64,000 bases of DNA from Hibiscus mutabilis (taxonomy: Eukaryota > Streptophyta > Magnoliopsida > Malvales > Malvaceae): the NCBI GenBank assembly GCA_019671005.1, contig CM033721.1:48836864-48900863 (forward strand), in the 5' to 3' direction. A program made the position numbers and the translations under genes. The notes below the pieces were generated by a model. That model ran no database searches, was not told where the DNA came from, and saw only the letters and a program-made list of their open reading frames with translations. This document shows, in pieces, positions 45,123 to 56,755 of this stretch. Each line of letters starts with the position of its first letter. The first letter of the stretch is position 1.

Positions 45123-46131
45123 CTTGAAATACGAGTTCAATGCAGCATCATTTCCTTAACATACTTGAAATAAGTTGTCAAGGTGCCTTTCATCTCATCC
45201 ATTTCTTCTTGCATGCATTTGGTAGAGGCGATGAGGGATGCTATTCTTGCTGCAGCAATGGTTCTGGATCCACCTTCCAACGTCTCTGTCGGAGCCTCCT
45301 CATCAAATCCCCTTAGCCCAAGGATGTGGTTTGGGGTTAACGCACCCTTACCCTTCTCTATCTCATCCTCTTCAGGGTCCTCAAAGACTTGCTTTTTTGG
45401 CAAAGCCTTGTGATGTGATTGGGGAAAATCAAAGGGTTTGACTTCCTCTTCTGGCAAGAATAGAGTTCATCCACTATAAGCTTGCCCACATCAATTGGTC
45501 AGCCATTAAAAATAGAGTGTAGCAACAGGAGCCGAGTAATGTGCACCATAGAGGTGTGAGAGGTAGGCATCATGCGGGTCTTTAGGTAGTGATTCCTGAC
45601 CTTTGCTTCTAGCTTGAGGTGGCTACGCTCGACAGTCTTACCTGCCGGATCTAGCTCCATTTCACTAAAGCATAAATCTTCCAAAACCTCTTTATACGTC
45701 TGAGAATCAACAGATTCGGTGAAGGAGGAATACTGGTCCATCACATTCTTTAGCCCATAAAATTTGTTGATCGCCACGGCGGTGAAATTTATGTAGTCCT
45801 CTCGCACATAGACGGTGGATTGGGTGGGACTCGTTAGATAGGCATAAAACTCCCTAACCAAGGACACTGAGATGTCTCCTTAATGTTGGAAAAAGGTCCC
45901 CCAGTTGTGCTTTGCGATGACATCCGTAATGTCCTTGTCGAAGCCGTCTTCCCCTTCTACGGGTGATTTTAGGCCTTGCTTTGAAAAAACCTTGTGCTCT
46001 TTTATAAGTTGGAAGCTTTCCTTTGCTACTTCATCGAAGAACTTCTTAATTTTGATGGGGGGTTGGGCTTGGGTACTACTGGAAGCGGCGGTAACGTTTT
46101 TGCAACGATCCATGCTTGCGAAGTGAGTCAA
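45123..46131 (-). pseudogene. 3' ORF of Athila D, N-terminal part (plant-transposon-protein-like domain)
   Basis: On the minus strand it starts at MDRCKNVTAASSS (ATG near 46111). Stretches KKFFDEVAKESFQLIKEHKV, WGTFFQ, LVREFYAYL, VYVREDYINFTAVAINKFYGL and TSMVHITRLLLLHSI follow. One stop lies at about 45880 and a frameshift near 45490. This wording matches the domain often annotated in plants as putative plant transposon protein, found in the extra ORF of Athila-like elements. Its role is unknown. It is cut by element E at 45117 and continues at 30955. A Glu-rich predicted coiled region precedes the cut. Confidence 0.7.
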
Positions 46132-46675
46132 AAATTGCCAGAATGATTTGGGTTTTGGGGAAGGTTTGAATTGGTTCGGTAAAGAATATAAAGAAGTGGA
46201 GTTTAAAGGAAATAAAAAGAAAGAAGAAAGAGTTATGAGATGGAAAGTTTAAGTGGAAGGTAACTGCCACAAGTAAGTGGAGAGAGAAGGTGAGTGTGGC
46301 GGTTTTGAGTTGTGGGGAAGAGAAAGGATGGGACAAGCTTTTAATGAAAAGTGAAAAGAATGAGAAAGGGGTGGAAAGGTAAGGAGGAACTAGGGTTTTT
46401 TAAAGTTGAAAGGGAATAAAATCCCTCCCTTTTTACCTTTTTAATGCCGCCCCCAAAACATAGGAAAATTTTTTGGCTTTATAACTTCCCTTAGTGGAAA
46501 AAAACCAAAAGAGAGCCCTAAAAGAAAGCTGCTCAAGCCTTGCAATCAACCCTATCCTACCACCTGCAACAATGGGAGCAATTCCGACAAAATATATTAA
46601 AGAAATAAAACAAAAGATAACATAAAAGACAAAAGGGAAAAGAGTTAAAAGGACAAACAAATTTATTTATGAACA
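46132..46675 (-). other. Pol to 3' ORF spacer in D
   Basis: Minus strand after integrase. No domain. Purine-rich on the plus strand at 46180-46380, so pyrimidine-rich in element sense. Extra Athila ORFs are thought to be expressed from spliced RNA, and this pyrimidine-rich stretch could hold an acceptor. I cannot place one. Confidence 0.45.
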
Positions 46676-47900
46676 TTAAAAATAGTAGATGCTAGAGAAA
46701 AATAGAAAGGAGAAGGGGTGCAAACTCTTATCGGTCGTTGAGAAGCATGGCGACTTGTCACACATGATTGGAGGTACATTGTAGACCTTCAATCGTTGTC
46801 CATTTACCTTGAAGACGGTGTCATCACCAAGCTTCTTGATGTCCACTGTACCATGAGGGTAAACTTTGTGCACAATAAAGGGGCCTGACCATCGTGATTT
46901 CAGCTTGCCAGGGAAGATTTTAAGTCGAGAGTTGTAGAGAAGGACTTGTTGGCCTTCAAAAAAATGTCGTGGCAAAAGATGTTTGTCGTGCCACTTCTTG
47001 GGCTTCTCCTTATATAGGCGTGCATTCTCATAAGCTTGGGCCCTGAATTCCTCCATCTCATTTAGCTCCAAAAGCCTTTTCTCTCCAGCTAACTGGGCAT
47101 CTAGATTGGGCTTCTTGATTGCCCAATAGGCTTTGTGTTTGAGATCAATGGGAAGGTGAAATGCCTTGCCATAGACAAGCTTGAATGGAGACATTCTCAA
47201 GGGTGTCTTGAAAGTTGTTCGATAAGCCTATAAGGCTTCATCAAGCTTTGGGGACCAATCCTTCCTTTTAGGATTGACTACCTCTTCCAATATCTGCTTG
47301 ATTTCTCAATTCGAAATTTCATCTTGGCCATTGGTCTGAGGATGATATGTTGTAGCAATTTTATGTCTCACTCCATATCTCTGCAATGCCTTAGCAATGA
47401 GTTTGTTGTCAAAGTGGGTACCTTCATCACTAATGATGGCTCTTGGGGCTCCAAATCTTGTAAAGATGTTCTTGTAAAGGAACTTCAAAACAATCTTAGA
47501 GTCATTCTTGAGTGTAGCTATTGCTTCAACCTATTTTGGCACAAAGTCAATGGCTAATAGTATGTCGAGATCTCTGAAAGATGATGGAAAAGGTCCTATG
47601 AAATCTATTCCCCATACATCAAAAAGTTCTACCTCCAAAATGCATTGCAATGACATTTCATGCCTTCGAGAAATATTCCCCGTCCTTTGGCATCTATCGC
47701 ATGCCTTGCGATAGAATTCTGATTGTAGGACCTTTGTAGTAGTCCTAGTTCCTTCAAAATGGCCTCCACACGAAGATGAATGGCAGTGGAATATGATCTC
47801 ATTTTGCTCTTCTTTGAGGACACATCTTCGAATCATTTGGTCGGGGCATTGCTTGAACAAATAGATCTCGTCCCAAAAGTAGAATCGCACATCATGCTTG
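46676..47900 (-). pseudogene. INT: Athila integrase (element D)
   Basis: The zinc domain starts VLKEEQNEIIFHCHSSSCGGHFEG and ends CDRCQRTGNISRRHEM at 47820-47660. The core reads LFDVWGIDFIGPFPSSF (first Asp), then after a stop TRFGAPRAIISDEGTHFDN (second Asp) and TYHPQTNGQDEISN with the E region (47488-47306). The C-terminal part is open at 47200-46676: MSPFKLVYGKAFHLP, the conserved AGEKRLLELNEMEEFR, and KSRWSGPFIVHKVYPHG. Three or four single stops or shifts separate otherwise well-kept blocks. Confidence 0.9.
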
Positions 47901-48060
47901 AACTTCTTTTTGCCCTGGTTATTCAGATCAAGAGGAAAAATACCACAAACAAGAAAGTTAACAATGTCAGCATACCATGGAATTGTTGTAGCATATAATA
48001 TTTTCTCATCAGGGAATTCTTCCTTAATCTATAATTTCTCATTGTTTTCAGCCTTATTTT

Positions 48061-48640
48061 CTATCCTAGAGAGATGGTCAGCATCTTGATTCTCACAACC
48101 ATTTCTATCATTAACTTCCAAGTCAAATTCTTGCAAAAGAAGTATCCACCTAATAAGTCTAGTTTAGCATCCTTCTTAGTCACTAAGTACTTTATAACAC
48201 AATGATCGGTGTGTACGATGACCTTAGTGCCTATCAAGTATGCTCTAAACTTATCAAAGGCAAACACAATAGCTAGCAGTTCTTTTTCAGTGGTTGTGTA
48301 ATTTATTTGTGCATCATTCAAGGTGTGGCTAGCATAATAAATAGCATGGAAAAGTTTACCTCGACGTTGGCCAAGTGCTGCCCCCACTGCGTAGTCACTA
48401 GCATCACACATCAACTCGAATGGTAACATCCAATCTGGGGGAACAACTATGGGTGCTGAGATGAGCTTCTCCTTGAGTTCCTTAAATGCGTTGTAACATT
48501 CTGCATCAAAGATGAAAGGCTGGTTTTGTTGTAGCAAAGTGCACAATGGCTTGGAGATATTGGAGAAGTCCTTGATGAACCTCCTATGGAAGCCGGCATG
48601 GCCCAAAAAGCTTCGGATTCCCTTCACGGTGGTGGGGGTG
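48061..48640 (-). pseudogene. RH: Athila RT thumb and RNase H (element D)
   Basis: Open on the minus strand: IRSFLGHAGFHRRFIKDFS (end of RT), then the RNase H with LMCDASDYAVGAALGQ (first catalytic Asp), TEKELLAIVFAFDKFRAYL (Glu) and VIVHTDHCVIKYL (Asp). The end is shifted after LLGGYFF. It would remove template RNA during cDNA synthesis. 47901-48060 is the decayed link to integrase. Confidence 0.88.
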
Positions 48641-49910
48641 GTAGTTTCTCGATCTCTTCAACCTTAGCCTTTTCCACCTCTATCCCTTTTTGCGAGATCT
48701 TCTGGGTCCCTTCAGCCACCATGAAATGTCATTTCTCCCAATTGAGTACTAGGTCTGCTTCTTCACATCTCTTGAGCACCTTGGCCAAGTTGCCTAAACA
48801 CGATTCAAAAGTATCTCTGGAGACTAAAAAATCATCCATGAAGATCTCTAAAAATTCTTCAACCATGTCAGAAAAGATGGCCAACATGCACCTTTGAAAA
48901 GTAGTTGGAGCATTGCAAAGCCCAAAGGGCATCCTTCGAAATGTGTAAGTACCATAAGGACATGTGAAAGTTGTATTCTCTTGATTTTTCAGTGCCATAG
49001 CAATATGGTTGTACCCTGAATATCCATCAAGGAAATAGTAGAAGGATTTGGCCGACAATCGATCTAGCATTTGATCAATGAATGGGAGAGGAAAATGGTC
49101 CTTCTTGGCTGCCTTGTTGAGCTTCTGATAGTCCATACAAATTCTCTACCCTGTGACAGTCCTTATGGGCAAGAATTCATTGTCTTCATTGCTCACCACG
49201 GTCATGCCTCCCTTCTTCGGTACACATTGCACCAGGCTAACCCATGAACTGTTGGATATTGGGTAAATAAGTCCAGCATCGAGCCACTTAATTATCTCCT
49301 TCATCACCACCTTCTTCATGACTAGGTTAAGCCTTCTTTGGGGTTCAACAGAATTGTTGTGACAATAATCAAGCAAAATTTTGTGCATACAAATAGTAGG
49401 GCTTATACCCTTCAAATCAACCATAGTCCACCCTAGAGCTTTCTTATGTTGAGATAACATACTTATCAAGCTACATTCTTGCTTAGGGGTTAGACTAGAA
49501 GAGATTATCACAGGTAAAGTCTCATTATGACTCAAATAAACATATTTAAGATGTGAAGGTAATGGCTTCAACTCTAATGTGGGTGCATGCTCAAGTGAAG
49601 GTTTAGGAGGGATAAATTCAGCAAAATCTAAAGGTTCAAAATACGTACCTAGTCTAGCAATGAGCAAGCTAGATTGTTGCACCTCTAGTGGGAACTCCTC
49701 AACCTTCTCATCGTCCTCATTGAGCTTCACATAATCATCAATTTGCATAAAATTATTACAGTATAATTCTGCAGCTCCCTCTTCTGTCATAGCATTTATG
49801 TGTTGACACTCCTCATATTCATCCACATATTTGAGGGTGTTGAACACATTTATAGTCACCTTCTGATCAGCCACTCTCATGGTGAACTCACCCTTCTCAC
49901 AGTCAATCAA
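48641..49910 (-). pseudogene. RT: Athila reverse transcriptase with preceding linker (element D)
   Basis: The linker 49910-49400 includes LELKPLPSHLKYVYLSHNETLP and SVLGWTMVDLKGISPTIC-like wording. RT starts EIIKWLDAGLIYPISNSSWVSLVQCVPKKGGMTVV. After a single stop at about 49147 it resumes MDYQKLNKAAKKDHFPLPF, FLDGYSGYNHIAM, GTYTFRRMPFGLCNAPTTF and the active site EIFMDDFLV (49136-48729). Stops at 48727 and in 48640-48730 close it. Catalytic residues are kept. Confidence 0.9.
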
Positions 49911-49925
49911 GATTCGACTGGTTGC

Positions 49926-50447
49926 TTAGAATGGTCGTCCCAAAATGATGGGTGCTTTATCATCGACCTCGTAACCAAGGATAAGGAAATCAGCTGGGAA
50001 GACAAATCTGCCCACTTTGACCACAACATTTTCTATCTTTCCTTCTGGACGAACATGAAATATGTCTGCTAGTTGCAAAATTACTGTGGTGGGTCTTGCA
50101 TGTCCCATTCCAAGCTTCATAAAGACTAACTTGGGCATTAGATTAACACTAGACCCAAGGTCCCATAAGGCTTTTCCCACATAATTATGTCCTATGGAAC
50201 ATGGAATGATAAAGCTACTCAGATCACTTCTTTTAGGTGGCAAGTTGCTCAATACAGAATAGCATTTTTTTGCTGTAGCAGTAGTCTCATACTTCTCAAC
50301 TTTCCTTTTCTTGGTGACAATATCCTTAAGAAACTTAGCATATGTAGGCATTTGATCAATGGCCTCCAGAAATGGAACATTGATATGCAGCTGGTCAAGA
50401 ATATCTACAAATTTTTTGAACTGAAGGTCATCTTTTTGCTTCTTCAA
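49926..50447 (-). pseudogene. pro: Athila aspartic protease (element D)
   Basis: Minus-strand open stretch with the Athila-type linker FKKFVDILDQLHINVPFLEA and MPTYAKFLKDIVTKKRK. Then comes the protease site KALWDLGSSVNLMPKLVF (D-L-G-S, the Athila form), and the C-terminal signature KAPIILGRPF. The frame stops at 49926, one codon before it would pass into the linker to RT. Lacking other breaks, this is a well-preserved domain. Confidence 0.88.
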
Positions 50448-51938
50448 CCTTTGAGGGAAGGGTGGTGCAGGCCTGACTTCTTCCTCTACTGGTGGGGTTT
50501 TCTCTTTTGCTGTAGCAATGTTCTGTTCTCCATCAGCAGGTTCATTTGTTTAGCCATCATTCTCTTTCCCTTCTAGAGTTAAATCCTCTTGCAAAGCTGG
50601 TTCTTCACCACAGATTCAGGTTTGGGGTCTTCTACTTTCCTCCCTGCAAACTTATCTTCCTTGTTAAGTTGGGTGCCACTTCTTAAAGTGAGTGCACTAC
50701 ACTGCTCTTTGCCATGATTTTTATTGAATTCAGTATCACTAGGAAAACTACCTTAAGGTCGAGCATGCAAAGCTTGCGTGACTTGTCCTACTTGGGTTTC
50801 CAAAGCCCTCAAAGACGAGCTATGACTCTGAAGCAGTGCACCTTGACTCTTGATAGACGCTGCATGGTCTTGAAATAAAGCCTTCATGGTTGTCATAAAA
50901 TCTTGGAAAGTAGCTTCCAAAGAGTTGTTGTACGATGAAAAGGCCGAACCCTTGTTATCATTTTGCCAAGGCATGTTCTATTGGAAACCTTAGGACTCAG
51001 TCTATTTTTGTTGTCGATTTGAGATACCAGCATTGTGGGTTCCTTGATTCCCCCAAGCAAGATTAGGATGCTGACTCCTCTAGGATTATAAGTGGTTGAG
51101 TAGGGGTTGTGGTTGTTCCTATTAAAGTTCCCCACATAGTTGGTAGACTCGTGATTTTTAGGGCACTCGCTCACATGATGGTGTCCATCACACCGGACAC
51201 AAGTGTTTGCTACCTTCACTTTCTTCACTTCATTAGGCCGTTGGAGATTCTTCAACATAGTAGTGATGGCCGTGAATTGGGCTGAAACTGATTCGTTGTT
51301 GTCAAGCTCACACGTCCCATGAGTTTTCCTTCTCGTACTAAGTCTCAAAGTAGGAAATTGGTAGTCATTGTTTGTGATCCTATCAAGGATATCGAATGCT
51401 TTTTGAGGTGACTTGTCTAGCAAAGTGTCATTTGCTGAAGCATCCAACATCATCCTTGTAGGAGCATTGACACCATTGTAGAACATTATGACTTGTGTCT
51501 AGTCTTGAAATCTATGATTTGTACACTTGCAGAGCAGTCCCTTACATCTATCCCAGCACTCGTACATTGACTCGTCATCAGCTTGACGAAAGGAGGCAAT
51601 GTCATTCCGTAATTGGGTGTTCATGTTAGATGGATTATACCGTAGCAAAAAACTTTTGCACAGACCTATCCATGATTCCATAGAACCGGATGGTACTCTG
51701 CTCAATCAAGCTCGTGCTCGATCACGCAATGAATAAAGAAACAACTTGAGCTTCAACACATCTTCATGCACACCTTGCTATCTAAAGGAGTCACATACTT
51801 CCAAGAATGCACGAATATGTTGTCTTGCATCTTCATGAGGCAATCCACCAAATTGCCCAATGGAGTTCAACATGTTGAACATCACAGGTTTTAGTTCAAA
51901 ATGAGCTGCTTGAATCTCGGGAGCTACAATTCCAGAAT
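50448..51938 (-). pseudogene. gag: Athila gag, main part (element D)
   Basis: Starts just inside the C insertion with GIVAPEIQAAHFELK and continues FGGLPHEDARQHIRAFLEVCDSFR, then SMESWIGLCKSFLLRYNPSN (51705 on), MYECWDRCKGLL and FYNGVNAPTRMMLDASA. The zinc knuckle CVRCDGHHHVSECP lies at about 51197-51156, followed by a predicted coiled coil LEATFQDFMTTMKALFQDHA. Single stops lie near 51770, 51710 and 51488. The first part of gag lies beyond solo LTR C at 60459-60695. Confidence 0.87.
51934..51938. other. Target-site duplication of C, left copy (AGAAT)
   Basis: Partner GGGAT at 60459-60463. They differ at two bases, each explained by one change from AGGAT. Confidence 0.5.
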
Positions 51939-52455
51939 TGTAATACCCCCTCATCTAACCTAGGAGGTATGGCCAAACTAGAACAAAACAAAGATAACTT
52001 GCTAAACAAGTTATAGTTCGAAAAACACAAACAAGGAAGCAATAGACCTCTCTCTTACATAACCCTAGCATTTGATGTTCAACAGTGCATATCCTAAAAG
52101 TTTCTACCTCTTTGATAACATAATTGTAACGACAAGTTAAAATTTCGTAATTGAGATATTAATGATTCAGTTGGAACCATACCAACAAGGTATATTTGTT
52201 AAGGATACATGTTCAAATCTTTTTCTCTTAGTTACTATAATCATCTAGCATGAGGCAAAGCAACCCATTATAATTTAAAACAGATTTAAACTATCAATTG
52301 TTTATCAAGTTTTCTTAAATTTCTTTCTATCTTAGGGCTTATGCTCGGATTACAAACAACAACTAAGTAAGGAAATTCTCAACCCACATTTGAAAGCAAC
52401 ATCAAAGCAAACCTGACTTTGTCTATTCAACTACTAGATATATTTATATACCATG

Positions 52456-52460
52456 TTAAT
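52456..52460. other. Target-site duplication of B, left copy (TTAAT)
   Basis: Identical to 58063-58067. Confidence 0.92.
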
Positions 52461-53995
52461 TGTTGCATGTATTGAGTGCTACGCAAATGGTGCAAGTATA
52501 CACGTTGCAAGTAATAAAATGATATGATAAGTATCGAGTATCATCTCCACATGGATTGGTTTGGGCCACTTTGCTTTAGTTATCGCACTGTAAAAGTAAA
52601 AACACAATTGATAATTGTAGGAGTTCTATCTAACGAATAAAATAAAAGAGCAAGTAAATAAAATAAAGATGTAATCAAAAGAGAGAGAATAGGTCAGGTT
52701 ATCGTGAGTTGAGAAGTGATAGCCAATTGGATTGTCTTGGTAAAAGAGTGCAAGGGCAACTTAGTTTTCGTGGCAACTTGCGCAGTTGGGTTGCCTTGGC
52801 AACTAGTAGAACGGTTGCCTGGGCAACTAGCTGGGCAACTGTTTGGGTAACTGGGCAGCAACTTCAAGGTTCGGTAGAGTGTTCTTCAATGGTTTCTTCT
52901 TAGCCCTAAGTCGAAACTATAGATAATTGTGTCTGCCTTGACAATACATCCCTGCGTGAATCAAGGGTGGACAACAACCGATCTTGCGCTTCTCTTAGCC
53001 GTTGAAATCCTAAACTTATTCCTAAGCCAGATTAGTCTTCATCATTGATAGATTGAATAAGAACCATACTCATTCGTTTCTTGAATCTAACTCTCTCGAT
53101 ATTAGATAAATAGATAGAATTACGAGATCCTCTCCCAATTCACTCGCAAACAAGAATAAAAACCAAGAATGAGTAAACCTTGAATTGAAAGTGCAAACTC
53201 TTATTACCTAAACAAAATCCAATCGTTCTCACAACCACAAAAACACAATAACCCCAACCAATCAAGTTAGTTCATGGTTGGGATCAAAAGATATACAAAG
53301 AATAATCCCCAAACCATGAATCTAATAGAAACAAAGAAGAAGATGAAGAAATCGATCAGTCCCCTTGAATTCTCTCCCAATCGAACTCTTCCTCCCAACT
53401 TGTTGAAATAGGCGGCTATGGGTTCTTTATATAGGAGATGGTTAGGTCAAAGTCTTTCTTGAGGAGGAAGTTAAGTTGGAATTAAATACTTTAAAAGAAT
53501 ATAATTCTTTATTATATTTAAATTCCTTCTAGATCTTCTCCTATCTTCTTTGGGATTTAATCTCTCTTTGAATCTCCAATTCTTCTTCCACGTCATATTA
53601 GGCTTTATCTAGTCATCAATTCGAGTGCCACATCATCTTATCCCTTATCGAGAATTACCATATTAACTAGCTCTGCATAACCTTCATGCATTGCCCTGGC
53701 AACTTCGTTGGCATCTCCTTCTTGAACTGCCCTAGCAACTGAGTCGGCATCTCCTTCTTGTATTGCCCTGGCAACTGGTTCCAGCCTTGCTTTGGCGACT
53801 GATTCTGCACACACAAAAACACACCAAAGCAGTATCTTTTTCCACAAAATTAAGCAAAATATGAAATCAAGCTTGTCCACCAAGGAAACAATGCAAACAT
53901 GCGTGAATGGCTAATAATGCAACTGATATGAGCCTAAGTCTAACAATAATATGAGTAAAAAGGGTAATAAAAATAGTACTTTTCAACACTTAACA
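52461..53995 (-). mobile_element. 3' LTR of B
   Basis: Plus strand TGTTGCATGTATTGAGTGC to CACTTAACA. 1535 bp, longer than the 5' LTR because it keeps about 230 bases after CTGCCCTGGCAACTGG-type repeats. It contains GTTGCC-NN-GGCAAC palindromes at 52790 and 52814. Confidence 0.92.
53680..53800 (-). repeat. ~36-bp tandem repeat in the B 3' LTR
   Basis: About three units of the form TGCCCTGGCAACT...CGGCATCTCCTTCTTG. The 5' LTR has about four (57905-58030). Each carries a TTGCC-NN-GGCAA-like palindrome. Confidence 0.88.
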
Positions 53996-54033
53996 TACCC
54001 CCAAACTCGAACTATTGCTTGTCCTCAAGCAAT
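53996..54033 (-). promoter_or_regulatory. Polypurine tract and TCCT hairpin next to the B 3' LTR
   Basis: Minus strand TCGAGTTTGGGGGTA abuts the LTR (53996-54010), preceded by the perfect 8-bp hairpin ATTGCTTG-TCCT-CAAGCAAT at 54014-54033. It would prime plus-strand DNA. Confidence 0.85.
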
Positions 54034-54674
54034 GCAAAACTAAAAATTACCTACCAAGACTTTAATCATCAAAGACGTGCTTCAAACTTGAATTCAAACC
54101 TCGGAACCGTGGCACAAAGTACGATCACCTTTTAATTTTTTGGATAGCACAAAATTACTCGAAATCAAACTATAATGCTCGTGACAATGGTGTGCGTAGT
54201 TGTGTACAAGTTGATTTTCAAGATTCTATGTGAACAATAGGCTTTTATCAATTTAATTACCGGGGTATTTATTTTTATTTTCACTAGAGCCAATTTCGGG
54301 CACCTCTAGCGATTCTTTAATGTGCATTAACTACTAGAGCCAGTTTCGGGTACCTCTAGCAAGAATTTAACTTTTAATTTTCAATTTTAAATTTACCCAA
54401 ATTTTAAGCAACCTAAGTTCACTAAGTTTCTTTCAATCAACAAGCCACAACCGTGTAAAAAAAATCAGCGTCATAGTAAAGTTCTAAGTTCTTTTCATGC
54501 AATCCTAAAATTAAAGGTTCTTTCAATTAAGTGCAGTGGCAAAAATTCATCATTGGATATTCAACAAGTCTTAAGCAATTAAATCCAATTAAAGGCATGG
54601 CAAGTAACATATGCAACCTATATGTGATTGTTAAAGATGAATGCAACTAAACATGAAACTAACTAGAAACCAAC
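54034..54674 (-). other. Non-coding segment between the two purine tracts of B
   Basis: No coding domain. A direct repeat, CTAGAGCCA(A/G)TTTCGGG(C/T)ACCTCTAGC, occurs at 54285-54311 and 54333-54360. The outer bases CTAGAG/CTCTAG also pair. Confidence 0.6.
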
Positions 54675-54709
54675 ACCCCCCAAACTCGAGAGAATCATTG
54701 TCCTCAATG
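54675..54709 (-). repeat. Second purine tract and TCCT hairpin in B
   Basis: CCCCCCAAACTCGAG (plus strand 54675-54690) and CATTG-TCCT-CAATG (54696-54709), a copy of the arrangement at 53996-54033 lying 670 bases further in. Confidence 0.8.
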
Positions 54710-55260
54710 CATGTAAAAGTGAAACAAAGTTTAAAAGAAACTAAATGAAATGAGTTAGTCGGAGAGGTCGTCACCTCAAGTGATAAGTTTCCTTCGTGTT
54801 GTTTGCTTGATTCATATTCCGGACAGTGGTTGAATGCTTGTGGCTAGTACCGCATGAATAGCATTGCTTTGATTTGATCCATGTTTTTTGAGGCAAGTTC
54901 ACTTGCCTGGGCATCAGTACTTGCCGAAGCCATTGTTGTTGCTTGGGCATCGCCAGTTTCTGTTGCCGTGGCAACTGCTGAGTAGTTGTCGGGGCGGTTG
55001 TCGTGGAAAGTAGTTTGCAAGGAATTTCCTTAGCGTGGTGGTTGTGAGTCTTGTTGTGGAAAAGAAAAGAAAACAAAGAAAACCTAAAAAACTAAAGATA
55101 ATGAAGACAAATAAAATATCTCCTAAAAATTCCAAAAATAAATAAGGAAAAAAATAACTGAAAATAAAATAAAGTTCCAAAAAATTAAAAACAAAAATTA
55201 AAAATTCTTAGAAATAGCATTTTTCATGCATCTTCTAATGTTACTGCATATCTGAGAAAA
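54710..55260 (-). other. Decayed B sequence with repeated TTGCC-NN-GGCAA
   Basis: Minus-strand frames here are Gln/Thr-rich with no domain. The palindrome TTGCCGTGGCAA is at 54961-54972. Confidence 0.4.
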
Positions 55261-55540
55261 CTTGAGGAGGGTCATTTCCGATACTTCTTATAGTCCATCC
55301 ACACCCTCCATCGGGTGACAATATTGCCCAAAAAGAGTTTGGTCAATGTGCTTGCCACTACTCCCTTTTGCGTTACCATGGTGGAGGTGTCTTTCTTTCG
55401 TGTTCCCTTGTAGTAGTCCATGCACATCTTCCACCTTGCTACTGTTCCTGAAGGCATGAATATATTATTAGGAAAAATTATATCAACATCCAACCATTTA
55501 ATTACCTCAATCTCATCGTCCTCCATCATGGTTGGATGTA
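55261..55540 (-). pseudogene. Fragments of Athila RT in B
   Basis: The minus-strand frame has EIEVIKWLDVDIIFPNN, like the RT opening, followed by ARWKMCMDYYKG. A second TRWRVWMDYKKYRK follows about 35 codons later, so the W-R-V-C-x-D-Y block occurs twice. Both end without the rest of RT. It looks like an internal deletion with duplication. Confidence 0.65.
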
Positions 55541-56060
55541 GCTTTCATTGTCGTGGCAATTGCTGCTCAAGCCAATTGTCGTGGCAATCAGTTGCCAAAA
55601 TTCGCTGTAAGTCAAGGGAAAAACCAGTTTTATGAAAAGCTTCATGAGTCCAAACACCATTTTCTTTAGGCTTCTCAAACATCTTTATCAGTGATGGCTT
55701 CAAATCTACCAGCGTCGGTTCCTCAAAGAATACCTGCAATGGAGGAAGTGAGTTTTTAAAGAATTCAAAAGGTTCAACCATCACCTGCTCATATTCCATT
55801 GGCAAAGTATTGTCATCTCATTGATCTTGCATGTGGTCGTGCAATTACCGTGGCAAAGGTGGATGTGAGCAGTCTACTGTAGCATTACTCTTCTCAGCCT
55901 CTCGGTATGTTGTCACGGCGTTGCTCTGTTCAGGCTCCTCAATCATTGTTGAGGCAATTTGTTGCTCAAGCTCATCATGTGTTGGGTAGTCTCTCTCATT
56001 GGCATCCTCTTGACTTGGAGGTTCTAGTTGTTCCCCACACATTAGGGACCTCTCTTCGCA
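55541..56060 (-). pseudogene. Athila pre-RT linker in B
   Basis: Minus-strand frames 55805-55545 and 56042-55845 include FEFFKNSLPPLQVFFEEPTL (like the linker before RT in Athila) and a Glu/Gln-rich piece. LPRQ and LEQQLPRQ recur because the palindrome TTGCCACGGCAA or variants are read through. No protease motif. Confidence 0.5.
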
Positions 56061-56199
56061 TTGCTCCTTATCCTCTTACCTTGGGACGTCAGTATCCCCA
56101 GGAATGGATTGTTGGTGCATGTTATCCAAGGCATATGTTGATCTCCTCAATTGATCTTCTGAATTGCATCCCACTGAGCTATCCTCACATCCATGGACT

Positions 56200-56620
56200 T
56201 TAAAAGCTCTCAAATCTCTTCAATTGATCCGTCAAGTCTAGCCAAGGAAGCTAACAACGTTTCCTCCAATGAATTAGAATGCTCTTGAAAAGGACTACAT
56301 TGCCATGGCATATCTATTGCTGCAACAAAATTGTTATGGTAAAAAAAATTGAGCTTTTTGATCATACCATGAAGAATTTTGCTGTTGGTTCCCTCTATGG
56401 TCCTCCATGTAGTCATATACACCGAAAATGTGGGGGCAATTTTCAAACACATGATGTTCTCCACAACAAGCGCAAGAGTTTTCCATGGGATAGAATCTTT
56501 GGGCTTTTCTCGGTTGGTATAGGTAATCATCTAAGGGTGTAAGAAATTCTTGAGTGGATTGATTCCTATCTTCCCACATCAACTCTCGAATAGATCGACT
56601 TTTATTTCACGACATGTTGA
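56200..56620 (-). pseudogene. gag: Truncated Athila-type gag in B
   Basis: Minus strand from the first ATG after the PBS (about 56615). Beyond an early stop it reads EDRNQSTQEFLTPLDDYLYQP and a zinc knuckle CACCGEHHVFENCP at about 56475-56430. It then shifts to SNSLEETLLASLARLDGSIEE, the region that follows the knuckle in Athila gag. The large capsid part is absent. Confidence 0.7.
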
Positions 56621-56733
56621 TGTCCCTTAACTTGTAGCGCACCTGATTTTTTTGATAAAACAAACAAAAAGAAAAGTTAGTAGAACTAATAAGAAAAATG
56701 CAATAACAAAAACAACTAACACCAATTGCCAAT

Positions 56734-56749
56734 CCCGGCAACGGTGCCA
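56734..56749 (-). promoter_or_regulatory. Primer binding site of B
   Basis: Minus strand TGGCACCGTTGCCGGG, six bases after the LTR end, close to the Athila PBS TGGCGCCGTTGCCGGG (from memory). Confidence 0.8.
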
Positions 56750-56755
56750 AAAACT

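Noticed and set aside
53638..53883. Minus-strand frame with 12-residue repeats (VARA-QEGDA type)
   Set aside because: It is only the translation of the 36-bp LTR tandem repeat; the 5' LTR copy does not keep the frame.
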